A stretch of DNA of 21,043 nt. Origin: an uncultured Anaerococcus sp. GTDB lineage: Bacteria; Bacillota; Clostridia; Tissierellales; Peptoniphilaceae. The notes below the pieces were generated by a model. It was not told the origin of the DNA and did not search any database. It saw only the letters and a program-made list of their open reading frames with translations. The position numbers and the translations under genes are program-made. Positions 7,911-15,589 of the stretch are shown piece after piece. The stretch covers positions 1-21,043 of the forward strand of contig NZ_CALGYW010000131.1 of NCBI RefSeq assembly GCF_937934665.1, read 5' to 3'. Positions within the stretch are counted from its first letter, which is position 1; each line of letters begins with the position of its first letter.

Positions 7911-7915
7911 TTATA
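7888..7915 (-). promoter_or_regulatory. Candidate promoter elements of the asparagine-synthase-like gene
   Basis: Two options overlap. TATAAT at 7910-7915 has a poor -35 (TCGAAA, 16-nt spacer) and would start transcription near 7903, after the first terminator arm, so the hairpin could not form in that transcript. Alternatively GGGTAT at 7888-7893 resembles a sigma-B-type -10 and lies 22 nt before the ATG, the same spacing seen at amaP, but it lacks a matching -35. Confidence 0.35.
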
Positions 7916-7922
7916 CAGTTTG

Positions 7923-9146
7923 TTAAAGGTTTTTCGATTTTTCTTCTCTTAGCTCCCAGAAATCTTTTCCCGTAAGCTTATCTAGTTCAACTTCTGTAAT
8001 ATCTTTATGTTTTAATTTCTTTCTTGTATTATCTTCAAGGAGCGTGTAGATTACAGTGGCAAGCGGTATAAAAGCGACCATTCCAAATAGTCCCATTAAA
8101 CCACCACCTATTATTACCGATACAAAAATCCAAATTGGTGGAAGTCCTTGGTGCTTGCCTATTACAAGCGGATAAAATATCTGTTGCTGAACATTTTGCA
8201 AAATTAGGACAAAAATCAAAAATACTAGGGCCTTGCCTGGAGAAAAGGTAAAAATTAGGATTATACCTATGGCTGTCGCGGAAAAAGCACCTATATAAGG
8301 AATCATATCAAAGGCCCCCATAAGGATAGATATCATACCAGCTGATGGCATCCTTAAGATAGTCATCCCTATAAAGCATCCAATCCCTAGGGCAAGGCAG
8401 GATAAAAGTCTTGTTTCTAGAAATCTTGCAAAAGAATCGTAGGTTAGTTTGGAAACGTAGACTATGTGCCTTGCAGTTTCTTCCTTGAGGTTTGCAAATA
8501 CGAGTCTTGCAGCTCCCTTTTTTAGCTTAGTCTTATTCATTGATACGTAAAGAGAAAAGACAAAGCCAATTGATATAGCAAGTATTGCCTGGGAGACAGA
8601 ATTTATTATAGATCCTGTTTTGTTTAAAAAATTGGAGTCAGACTTGAAAAAATCTTGGATGATTTGGGTAAAGTTATCGCTTAACCTTTCTATATTGATT
8701 GCCTCAAGCCTGGTTGCAAAAAACTCTGCAAGTTTAGTAAAAACCTTAGACCCATTAAAAAAATCTATCAAAGAATCCATAAAGACTGGAATATTGGCTG
8801 TAATTACTCCAAATGCCCTTGTTAGTTCTGGTATAAGGACTGTAAGAACTAGGGTTATCATAGCAAAAAATATTATCCAGGATAAAATCAGAGCCAGGCT
8901 CCTTCTTAGTTTCTCGTGCTTATCGTCCTTTATTATTCTTGTAAAAATCTTATCATGAAAAAAATTCATCGGGAGGTTTATTATAAAGGCTATCACAAGG
9001 CCATAGATCATAGGCCTTATAACCTTATAAATGGAAGCTAGGATTTCCCCTATCCTATCTAGGTAGAAAAATCCAAAAAATATCCCGATTAGTAAGATTC
9101 CGATGATAAAATATTTTTTAGTTTTTTCTTCAAATATTTCCCTCAT
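7923..9146 (-). CDS. AI-2E family transporter (PerM-like permease), copy 2
   Basis: This 407-aa polytopic membrane protein is a paralogue of the one at 4433-5650. Both share the block LALILSWI / CALLLSWI, IxxPMNFF near residue 60, and the C-terminal family block, here FDMIPYIGAFSATAIG, IFYPLVIGKHQGLPPIW and GGGLMGLFGMVAFIPLA. The middle soluble region (about residues 120-175) is clearly diverged, so the duplication is not recent. The transported substrate is unknown (AI-2, other small molecules or ions are possible in this family). The Shine-Dalgarno GGAAGGA precedes the ATG. It follows asp23 by 42 nt, but a terminator fills that gap, so it is expressed by read-through or from a promoter I could not find. 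Confidence 0.88.
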   Translation of the reverse strand: MREIFEEKTKKYFIIGILLIGIFFGFFYLDRIGEILASIYKVIRPMIYGLVIAFIINLPMNFFHDKIFTRIIKDDKHEKLRRSLALILSWIIFFAMITLVLTVLIPELTRAFGVITANIPVFMDSLIDFFNGSKVFTKLAEFFATRLEAINIERLSDNFTQIIQDFFKSDSNFLNKTGSIINSVSQAILAISIGFVFSLYVSMNKTKLKKGAARLVFANLKEETARHIVYVSKLTYDSFARFLETRLLSCLALGIGCFIGMTILRMPSAGMISILMGAFDMIPYIGAFSATAIGIILIFTFSPGKALVFLIFVLILQNVQQQIFYPLVIGKHQGLPPIWIFVSVIIGGGLMGLFGMVAFIPLATVIYTLLEDNTRKKLKHKDITEVELDKLTGKDFWELREEKSKNL

Positions 9147-9159
9147 TGTATCCTTCCAT

Positions 9160-9183
9160 AAAAAAGGGCCAACATCTAGCCCT
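9160..9183 (-). terminator. Terminator of the typA-to-asp23 transcription unit
   Basis: On the minus strand AGGGCTA (9177-9183) pairs with TGGCCCT (9165-9171, one G-U) around a 5-nt loop, followed by six T residues. It starts 5 nt after the asp23 stop and ends just before the ribosome site of the AI-2E permease gene. Confidence 0.8.
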
Positions 9184-9188
9184 ACGGT

Positions 9189-9644
9189 TTAATATTGGTT
9201 TTGTTTTTTATCGTCTTCTCTGGCTTTTTGTTGCTTTTCAGCATATTCTTGTTTGTTTAGAACATCTACAACATCCACATTCACAGTTACAACGTCAAGA
9301 CCAGTCATTTCCTTAACATTTTGGCCAACTACTCTTTGGATGTCATTGAACATTTGACGAGCATTTTTACCATATTCGATTATTACATCTAGGTTGATTT
9401 TTGCTTCTCTTTCGCCAACCTCTACATCTACACCAGCATTTTTGCTTTCGTTTGAACCAAAGAATGATCCGATTGAATCTGCAATGTTGCCCTTCATTTC
9501 AAGGATGCCGTCTACGCTGTTTACAGCTATTCTTGCAATTTTGGCAACTACCTTATCTTCTATGATAAGTTTTGATTCTTCATATTCTAGTTCTCTACCA
9601 TCGTTTAGGTCTTTTTTAACTTCTTTATTTAGATTATCTGTCAT
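9189..9644 (-). CDS. asp23: Asp23/Gls24 family envelope stress protein
   Basis: This 151-aa soluble protein is of the Asp23/Gls24 (DUF322) family. In staphylococci Asp23 is an abundant protein tethered to the membrane by AmaP and linked to cell-wall stress. Family features are the N-terminal strand LIIEDKVVAKIARIAVNSVDG, then GVDVEVGEREAKINLDVIIEYG, and the conserved end VVGQNVKEMTGLDVVTVNVDV. The tail (about 130-151) is charged and low in complexity. The Shine-Dalgarno AAGGAGA contains part of the DUF2273 stop codon, 10 nt before the ATG, so translation is probably coupled. It completes the amaP-DUF2273-asp23 set, which occurs together in many Firmicutes. Other copies may exist outside the window. 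Confidence 0.92.
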   Translation of the reverse strand: MTDNLNKEVKKDLNDGRELEYEESKLIIEDKVVAKIARIAVNSVDGILEMKGNIADSIGSFFGSNESKNAGVDVEVGEREAKINLDVIIEYGKNARQMFNDIQRVVGQNVKEMTGLDVVTVNVDVVDVLNKQEYAEKQQKAREDDKKQNQY

Positions 9645-9654
9645 AATATTCTCC

Positions 9655-9939
9655 TTAGTTTAAAATTTTTCTTATAATTTGCATCGCTCTAACATCTCTA
9701 TCAAAATAAGCTCCTACAAAATAGCCTATTAACATCACTAGCCAGATACCTAAGGTTCTGAAAAAACCAAAATTAAACAGGCATATAACCGTTAACAAGC
9801 TTAGAATGAGAGAGTTTACCTTGCCTTTATTAACTTTATAAAATTTAAGAAAAGAGGCTCTAGTTCTGTCTTTGTTATCAAGTTTTCTCATCTCGACATC
9901 CGCCATACTAGGCTCTTTTTTAATGATTTTATCTTCCAT
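9655..9939 (-). CDS. DUF2273 small membrane protein
   Basis: This 94-aa protein has a charged cytoplasmic N-terminus (residues 1-40) and two closely spaced membrane segments (about 41-57 and 62-79), ending with the DUF2273-typical IGYFVGAYFDRDVRA. Members are nearly always encoded beside Asp23 and AmaP and are presumed to form a membrane complex with them; the biochemical role is unknown. I chose the ATG at 9939, which overlaps the end of amaP by 11 nt. The frame is open from a TTG at 9966, but the ATG follows a purine-rich stretch that can act as a weak ribosome site, and overlap-coupled translation fits. Confidence 0.82.
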   Translation of the reverse strand: MEDKIIKKEPSMADVEMRKLDNKDRTRASFLKFYKVNKGKVNSLILSLLTVICLFNFGFFRTLGIWLVMLIGYFVGAYFDRDVRAMQIIRKILN

Positions 9940-10465
9940 CTTTTCTCTCTTCTTCTTTTTTATCAAGCTTTAAATCAAGCCTTACATCACTTATTTCTGT
10001 AAAATCTTCTAAGTTTTTGATTATCTCTGTCCTAATTCTATCAGAAAGAGTTTTTATTTCCTCATTTCCAGAATAATTCGCTAGGGCCTTGGCTTCTATT
10101 CTTTCATTTTCGATGATAGTTGCCTTAGTTGATACACTTTCTACCCCTAAAAACTTATTTATAGACTTCTCCATCACAGATTCTAATGATTTTCTTGTAA
10201 GAAGGACACTTCCCTTCTCATCTTCTAAAAGGATATCGAAGCCCTTGTTAGATTCTTTAATAAGAGTAGTCAAAATAAGAACTGCAAACAATAATAAAAC
10301 TATACCCAAACCTAGGATAATATTTAGGGTCAGAGGGTATCTGATATATTGCAGAAAATAATCAACCAGGCCATAATTGCCTAGACCTAAAGCTAGAAGG
10401 ATTGCACCCAATAGGGCCAGAACCACAAGCATAAGGCCGTAAAAAAATTTCATTAATTTTCCCAT
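9929..10465 (-). CDS. amaP: Alkaline shock response membrane anchor protein AmaP
   Basis: This 178-aa protein has two N-terminal membrane segments (about residues 6-28 and 47-68) followed by a soluble Asp23-like domain. That domain contains GSVLLTRKSLESVMEKSINKF and the motif VRLDLKLDKK at the end, as in AmaP (formerly DUF322-containing anchor). In Staphylococcus AmaP holds Asp23 at the membrane. The ATG has an excellent ribosome site (AAGGAGA, five-base spacer). It lies 44 nt after the ABC-F stop and heads amaP-DUF2273-asp23, with a candidate alternative-sigma promoter in that gap. The C-terminal run KKEEERKDGR is encoded by the purine-rich stretch that precedes the DUF2273 start. Confidence 0.88.
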   Translation of the reverse strand: MGKLMKFFYGLMLVVLALLGAILLALGLGNYGLVDYFLQYIRYPLTLNIILGLGIVLLLFAVLILTTLIKESNKGFDILLEDEKGSVLLTRKSLESVMEKSINKFLGVESVSTKATIIENERIEAKALANYSGNEEIKTLSDRIRTEIIKNLEDFTEISDVRLDLKLDKKEEERKDGR

Positions 10466-10486
10466 ACAAGTCTCCTTAGCTAATTG

Positions 10487-10512
10487 ATACCCTCTTTAAT
10501 TTTCTTCAATCA
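10487..10512 (-). promoter_or_regulatory. Candidate sigma-B-type promoter of amaP-DUF2273-asp23
   Basis: On the minus strand TGATTG (10507-10512), a 14-nt spacer and GGGTAT (10487-10492) are followed by CAAT. The same layout (TGATAG, 14 nt, GGGTATCAAT) precedes the RsbW-like gene. GGGTAT is the hallmark -10 of sigma-B promoters, and Asp23/AmaP is a classical sigma-B target in staphylococci. The -35 begins with the TGA stop codon of the ABC-F gene. The -10 lies 22 nt before the ATG. Confidence 0.5.
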
Positions 10513-12432
10513 CTCTTCAAGCTCTAAATTAAGATTTAGCCGCTGGTCATCAAGATAGTCTCTCCTATCTTCAAGGTCTTTCATTTCCTTAAACAGTTCC
10601 GCTACTCTTTCTTGATCGTCATAAAAACCTTCTGAAAGACTTTCTTTGGTAAGGACTTTTAGTTTTTTATCAATCTCTTCCATCTCTTTTTCTATGTCTC
10701 TGATTTTTTTCTTTATCGCCCTTACTTCATCTCTTTTGAGCTTTTCTTTTTTTCTTTCTTTTTTGATTTGGGTTTTTGTAACAGTAGACTTTTCTTTTTC
10801 AGTCAGACTCATTTCCCTTAGTTTTTCTTGGTAATAGTCATAATTACCTAGGTAAAGATCTACCCCATCAGCCTTCATATCTAGGATTTTTGAGGCAATC
10901 TTATTTAGAAAATACCTATCGTGGGAAATTATAAGGAGGGTTCCTTCAAAGTCTAAAATCGCATCTTCCAAGATTTCCTTGCTGTCTATATCTAGGTGGT
11001 TGGTTGGCTCATCCATTAAGATAAAGTTACAATCAGATATCATAAGCTTAAGTAGGGATATCCTTGCCCTTTCCCCACCTGACAATTCAGAAATTTCCCT
11101 AAAGACATCTGTGTCATAGAACATAAACTTGGCAAGATAGGACCTTATTTCAAAGTTTGTAAGCATAGGGAAGGTATCTCTTATCTCATCAAAGATGGTG
11201 TTTTCTACATTAAGGGACTTTTGTTCCTGGTCAAAATAGCCCACATTTACAGATTCACCCATCTTGGCCCTACCCCCATCTTGGAAAAGCTCTCCTAGGA
11301 TAATCTTAAAGAGGGTAGTTTTTCCCACACCATTATCACCTATTATGGCAACTCTTTCATTTCTATAGACGTCAAAGGAAATATTTTTAAAAATCTCCCT
11401 ATCGTCAAAACTCATCCTAAGGTCCTCTACCTTTAGAACATCCATACCGGATTGGATTCTTGGGGTAAATTTAAGGTTCATCATATCAGCAAGCTCTACT
11501 GGCTTTTCAATTCTTCCCATCTTATCTAAGAGCTTTTGCCTGGACCTTGATTGGGATATACCTCTTTTTCTCTTAGATCCACCCAGGTTTTTAAGCCTAT
11601 CTATAATTTCTTCTTGTCTTGCAATCTCCTTTTGTTGGCTCTTATATTGGTGAATCCTAACCTCCCTATCTTTTTTTCTCTTTTCCATAAAGACTGTGTA
11701 GTTGCCAGTATAAGTAGAAAGCTTGCCATATTCTAGGACCATCATCCTGTTGACTGTGGCATCTAAAAAATACCTGTCGTGGGAGATAACAATGGCTGTT
11801 CCCTTGTAGTTTTTGATAAAGTTTTCAAGGAAATTTATAGCCTTGATATCTAGGTGATTGGTTGGCTCATCTAGCAAGAGTAGATCTGGCTTTTCAAGTA
11901 AAAGTCCCGCAAGTTCTACCCTGGCTTTTTGCCCACCAGAAAGATCTGTGATTTTTTTATCAAAATCTTCTTTGGCAAAACCCATAGCAGCAAGCGTGCC
12001 TTCTAGCTCACTTTCTATAGCATAACCATTTTTACTATGGTAGGTTTCTGATTTTCTTGTGTACTCATCCATGATTGCGGCAAGCTTGTCAGGGTCTTTT
12101 TCCGTGCTCATCTTCTTTTCTAAATCTCTAATCTCACTTTCAAGCTTGATTAGATCGTCAAAAACTGACAGGCAATAATCATAGATAGTCATATCACTAT
12201 CAAGGCTTAGGATCTGCTCTAAATATCCAACCTTTACTTCTTGGGGGATAAAAATCTTCCCATCGTCAGGATCTAGCCTACCTGTTAGGATATAAAAAAG
12301 GGTAGACTTGCCAGCACCGTTTAGTCCAACTAGTCCTGCCTTATCTCCCTTTTCCAAATTAAAACTTAGGCCAGAAAATATCTCCTTATTTGGATAAGCC
12401 TTAGCCAAGTTTGATACATTAAGTACATTCAT
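10510..12432 (-). CDS. ABC-F family ATPase (YdiF-like)
   Basis: This 640-aa soluble protein has two ABC cassettes and no membrane segment, the ABC-F layout; such proteins act on ribosomes in translation or antibiotic protection. Cassette 1 has Walker A GLNGAGKST (36-44), LSGGQ (164-168) and LLLLDEPTNHLD (184-195). Cassette 2 has GDNGVGKTT (365-373), LSGGE (450-454) and ILMDEPTNHLD (about 471-481). Between them is a basic helical linker (about 245-320) of the P-site-interaction type. Residues about 540-640 form a charged coiled coil, as in YdiF/Uup. Its ATG directly abuts the rex stop codon (TAAATG). The ydiF-rex neighbourhood is also seen in Bacillus, which favours a housekeeping YdiF role over acquired resistance. 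Confidence 0.93.
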   Translation of the reverse strand: MNVLNVSNLAKAYPNKEIFSGLSFNLEKGDKAGLVGLNGAGKSTLFYILTGRLDPDDGKIFIPQEVKVGYLEQILSLDSDMTIYDYCLSVFDDLIKLESEIRDLEKKMSTEKDPDKLAAIMDEYTRKSETYHSKNGYAIESELEGTLAAMGFAKEDFDKKITDLSGGQKARVELAGLLLEKPDLLLLDEPTNHLDIKAINFLENFIKNYKGTAIVISHDRYFLDATVNRMMVLEYGKLSTYTGNYTVFMEKRKKDREVRIHQYKSQQKEIARQEEIIDRLKNLGGSKRKRGISQSRSRQKLLDKMGRIEKPVELADMMNLKFTPRIQSGMDVLKVEDLRMSFDDREIFKNISFDVYRNERVAIIGDNGVGKTTLFKIILGELFQDGGRAKMGESVNVGYFDQEQKSLNVENTIFDEIRDTFPMLTNFEIRSYLAKFMFYDTDVFREISELSGGERARISLLKLMISDCNFILMDEPTNHLDIDSKEILEDAILDFEGTLLIISHDRYFLNKIASKILDMKADGVDLYLGNYDYYQEKLREMSLTEKEKSTVTKTQIKKERKKEKLKRDEVRAIKKKIRDIEKEMEEIDKKLKVLTKESLSEGFYDDQERVAELFKEMKDLEDRRDYLDDQRLNLNLELEE

Positions 12433-13068
12433 TTAAAATATAAAATCCTCTGGGGAATTCATAAAGTATGTGAGGGTAAATAGTGATTCATCAAGGTGAA
12501 CAGATTCTATAACTACCCCGTTTGATACCTTTAAATCAACTGGTGAGAAGTTCCAAATGCCCTTGACACCACCTTCACATAGTATATCTGCCACATCCTG
12601 TGCCGCTTGTTTTGGTGTAGCTATAATCCCTATGTCAACCTTATTGGTTTTTAAAAAATCAGAAAGTTCTTCTACATCTCTTACATCTAAGTTACCATCT
12701 GACAGGCTTTTTGCTTCCTTATCAAAAACTGCCTCAAACTCATAGCCTAGATCTCTAAAGGACATGTATTGGTAAAGGGCGTGGCCTATATTACCATAGC
12801 CTATAAGCACCAACTTATAGTCTTTACCAACACCTATAATCTTTGATAACTCTCCTATAAGCTCCTTTACATTGTAGCCATAACCTTGTTGGCCAAAACA
12901 ACCAAAATGGTTTAAATCCTGCCTGATTTGACTGGCTGTAAGGCCTGTTATTTCTGATAGCTCCTTAGAAGATACTCTAATTATTCCCTTTTCATTAATA
13001 CTTTCCAGGTACCTATAGTACTTAGGAAGTCTTTTTATTACTGACAAAGAAATATTCTGCTTAGCCAT
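12433..13068 (-). CDS. rex: Redox-sensing transcriptional repressor Rex
   Basis: This 211-aa protein matches Rex in length and both domains. The N-terminal winged helix (about residues 10-80) contains RVSSKELSEITGLTASQIRQ and the family motif DLNHFGCFGQQGYGYNV. The Rossmann NAD(H)-binding domain begins with LVLIGYGNIGHAL (GxGxxG at 90-95), and the C-terminal swapped helix ends the protein. Rex represses fermentation and respiration genes when NAD is abundant, and rising NADH releases it. The ribosome site GGAG lies inside the last codons of the upstream membrane-protein gene. It is 3 nt from that gene and 0 nt from the ABC-F gene, so it belongs to a long operon from typA. A Rex-like palindrome at the typA promoter suggests autoregulation. 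Confidence 0.96.
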   Translation of the reverse strand: MAKQNISLSVIKRLPKYYRYLESINEKGIIRVSSKELSEITGLTASQIRQDLNHFGCFGQQGYGYNVKELIGELSKIIGVGKDYKLVLIGYGNIGHALYQYMSFRDLGYEFEAVFDKEAKSLSDGNLDVRDVEELSDFLKTNKVDIGIIATPKQAAQDVADILCEGGVKGIWNFSPVDLKVSNGVVIESVHLDESLFTLTYFMNSPEDFIF

Positions 13069-13071
13069 AAA

Positions 13072-13662
13072 TTAAATCTCCGATCCTTCTTCATCTCCAT
13101 CATTTAAGATATGAGAATTTAGTATCTGCCTATCCTCATCGCTTAGACTGTCATTTTCATTATCAATCTCAGCTATTATACTATCTAACTTACTATCTCT
13201 AATTCTTCTTAACTCTTCTTCACTTATTTTTTCTTTAACTTCTATGTCTTCTTTTTTATCCCTTAGCCAAACAGCATTTATTAGGTGGAAAAAATACACT
13301 ACAACCAAGCTTGAATAAAAGATTAGCTGGTTATAGCTTAGGAAGAAATCGTTATTAATCACAATCTTACGAGGTAGCGCTCTTATAAAAATTGCCAAGG
13401 CTGATAGGCCGTGGATAGATAAGAACGCAAATGATATGCTCGTAATTATTGCAAGAAAGATGGAAAAGCCCCTGGCCTTTTTGTTTAAAAGTACATCAAA
13501 GCTGTAAAAAAGCATGCCAGCCCATGATAGTAAAAAAACTATATACCAGCTAAGGCTTAAAAACCATCCGCTTACAAATCTTTGTGAGATAGTTAAGAGA
13601 AATAAGATCATGATAAGAAAGACTAAGACCTTGCTAATCCCTCTTTCAAACTTATTTTCCAT
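13072..13662 (-). CDS. Four-TM membrane protein of unknown function
   Basis: I do not recognise a family for this 196-aa protein. It has four hydrophobic segments (about residues 10-30, 34-55, 65-93 and 108-130) and a cytoplasmic tail of about 65 residues. The tail is very acidic and helical (KISEEELRRIRDSKLDSIIAEI, then DNENDSLSDEDRQILNSH), with no catalytic motif. Its gene lies tightly between typA and rex. The Shine-Dalgarno TAGGAGTAGG overlaps the typA stop codon, and rex starts 3 nt after its own stop. The acidic tail could bind a partner protein, but that is inference. Co-transcription with ribosome-linked TypA and the redox regulator Rex is the only functional clue. Confidence 0.8.
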   Translation of the reverse strand: MENKFERGISKVLVFLIMILFLLTISQRFVSGWFLSLSWYIVFLLSWAGMLFYSFDVLLNKKARGFSIFLAIITSISFAFLSIHGLSALAIFIRALPRKIVINNDFFLSYNQLIFYSSLVVVYFFHLINAVWLRDKKEDIEVKEKISEEELRRIRDSKLDSIIAEIDNENDSLSDEDRQILNSHILNDGDEEGSEI

Positions 13663-13670
13663 ACCTACTC

Positions 13671-15488
13671 CTATTTTTTAGACTTATACCTCTTTTGGGA
13701 ACCTAGGATTTTCTTTCTAATCCTTAGATTGTGAGGAGTTATCTCAATTAGTTCGTCTTCTTCAACAAACTCCATCATTTCTTCTACACTCATCTTCTTA
13801 GCTGGCGTAAGGACTATGGCATCGTCGTTACCACTAGCCCTGGTATTGGTCATTTTTTTCTTTTTGCAGACATTTACATCTATGTCTAGACCCTTGGCAT
13901 TGGAACCTACTATTAAGCCTTCGTAGATTTCCTCACCTGGTTCTGTAAATAATTGACCTCTTGATTGGGCTGCATTTAGGCCATAGGCTGTAGCAAGCCC
14001 TTTTTCTGTGGCAATAAGAGAACCTAGAGGTCTTCTTTCAAGATCTCCCTTGTATCTCGCATAGCCTTCAAATTCTGTATTTAAAATACCTGTACCCTTG
14101 GTATCGGTCATAAACTCTGTCCTATAACCTATAAGACCTCTGGCTGGTATCCTAAAGATAAGCCTAGTATAACCTGAGCTTGATGGGTGCATGTCTATCA
14201 TCTCACCCTTTCTGCGGCCAAGTTTTTCTATAACTGATCCTGTATACTCTTGGTCAACATCTATAGTTGCAAGTTCAATTGGTTCAAGCTTTTTGCCATT
14301 TTCATCAGTTTTAAACATTACCTCTGGTTTTGAAACTTGGAATTCATAACCTTCTCTTCTTAGGTTTTCTATAAGTACAGATAGGTGAAGTTCACCCCTA
14401 CCTGATACCTTAAAGGCCTCAGTAGTATCTGTAGGCTCTACCTTAAGAGAAACATCTGTAGTTGCCTCTTTATAAAGTCTATCTCTGATATGTCTACTTG
14501 TTACATATTTTCCATCACGACCTGCAAATGGTGAATCATTTACAGAGAAAGTCATAGAAAGGGTTGGTTCTGAAATCTTTGTAAACTCTATTGGCTCGTG
14601 ATCATTTTCTGTACCTATGGTATCTCCGATACCTATATCTTCCATACCAGAGATGGCTACTATAGAGCCAAACTTAGATTCTTCAACTTCAACCCTATTT
14701 AGGCCGTCAAACTCATAGATAGTTACGATTTTTGACTTAACTAGCCTATCTTTTTCATTATAATTTGTAATAACAGCTAGGTCATTTTTCTTTATTGTCC
14801 CACATTCTACCTTACCAATGGCAATAGTACCTAGGTAGTCATTGTAGTCTGTAGTTGAAACTAAGACCTTAAAATCATCTGTATCTTCTGCTTCAAAACT
14901 AGGAGTATACTCGATAATAGTATCTAAAAGATCTGTCATATCTTCCTTAACTTGACCCTTTTCTAAGCTTGCCCAGCCTTGTTTTGCTGAGGCATAGACA
15001 AAGGGACTTTCAAGATAAGATTCATCTGCATCTAGGGAGATAAATAAATCTAAGATTTCATCTTCAACCTCATCTACCCTCTCATCTGGTCTATCGACTT
15101 TATTTATACAAATTATGGCAGGTAGCCCCATTTCTATAGCCTTTTTTAAAACAAACTTAGTTTGTGGCATAGGTCCTTCATGGCTGTCTACTACAAGTAC
15201 AACCGATTCTGCCATATTTAAGACCCTCTCAACCTCTCCACCAAAATCGGCGTGGCCTGGAGTGTCTATGATATTTATCTTCATATCTTTATAAGATACA
15301 GCAGTATTTTTAGCAAGTATAGTGATTCCTCTTTCTTTTTCTATAGAATCAGAATCCATAACCCTATCTTTAACTGCTTCATTTTCTCTAAATAAACCTG
15401 ATGTTTTTAAAAGACCATCTACAAGTGTTGTCTTACCATGGTCTACGTGGGCAATAATTGCTACATTTCTAACATCTTCTCTAATCAT
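13671..15488 (-). CDS. typA: Translational GTPase TypA/BipA
   Basis: This 605-aa translational GTPase of the TypA/BipA family binds the ribosome and assists large-subunit assembly and growth under stress or cold. The G domain is complete: G1 AHVDHGKT (13-20), G2 ERGITI (52-57), G3 DTPGH (75-79) and G4 NKVD (129-132). The EF-G-like domains II, III and V follow (SGRGELHLSVLIENLRREG is in domain III). The TypA-specific C-terminal domain includes GLNAAQSRGQLF and the terminal LRIRKKILG. The length matches typical TypA. GAAGGA precedes the ATG. It is the first gene of a unit that continues through rex to asp23, with gaps of 8, 3, 0, 44, -11 and 10 nt. Confidence 0.97.
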   Translation of the reverse strand: MIREDVRNVAIIAHVDHGKTTLVDGLLKTSGLFRENEAVKDRVMDSDSIEKERGITILAKNTAVSYKDMKINIIDTPGHADFGGEVERVLNMAESVVLVVDSHEGPMPQTKFVLKKAIEMGLPAIICINKVDRPDERVDEVEDEILDLFISLDADESYLESPFVYASAKQGWASLEKGQVKEDMTDLLDTIIEYTPSFEAEDTDDFKVLVSTTDYNDYLGTIAIGKVECGTIKKNDLAVITNYNEKDRLVKSKIVTIYEFDGLNRVEVEESKFGSIVAISGMEDIGIGDTIGTENDHEPIEFTKISEPTLSMTFSVNDSPFAGRDGKYVTSRHIRDRLYKEATTDVSLKVEPTDTTEAFKVSGRGELHLSVLIENLRREGYEFQVSKPEVMFKTDENGKKLEPIELATIDVDQEYTGSVIEKLGRRKGEMIDMHPSSSGYTRLIFRIPARGLIGYRTEFMTDTKGTGILNTEFEGYARYKGDLERRPLGSLIATEKGLATAYGLNAAQSRGQLFTEPGEEIYEGLIVGSNAKGLDIDVNVCKKKKMTNTRASGNDDAIVLTPAKKMSVEEMMEFVEEDELIEITPHNLRIRKKILGSQKRYKSKK

Positions 15489-15525
15489 TAAATCCTTCTT
15501 TCATGGTAACAAATTCTATCAATAT

Positions 15526-15553
15526 ATTATACCTAATGTTAATTAATTATCAA
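15526..15553 (-). promoter_or_regulatory. typA operon promoter with overlapping Rex-box-like operator
   Basis: On the minus strand TTGATA (15548-15553), a 16-nt spacer and a perfect TATAAT (15526-15531) form a clear sigma-A promoter, with a leader of about 31 nt. The palindrome at 15536-15553 (TTGATAA, 4 nt, TTAACAT on the minus strand) matches the clostridial Rex consensus TTGTTAA-N4-TTAACAA at 12 of 14 fixed positions. It covers the -35 and most of the spacer, so bound Rex would block polymerase. Confidence 0.7.
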
Positions 15554-15563
15554 TAAATGGCAA

Positions 15564-15588
15564 ATAAAAACATCCTCTTAAGAATGTT
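15564..15588 (-). terminator. Terminator of the RsbW-like gene
   Basis: On the minus strand AACATTCT (15581-15588) pairs with AGGATGTT (15569-15576, one G-U) around a TAAG loop, and the following sequence is T-rich (TTTATTT). It lies 1 nt after the stop codon and separates this gene from the typA promoter. Confidence 0.7.
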
Positions 15589-15589
15589 G

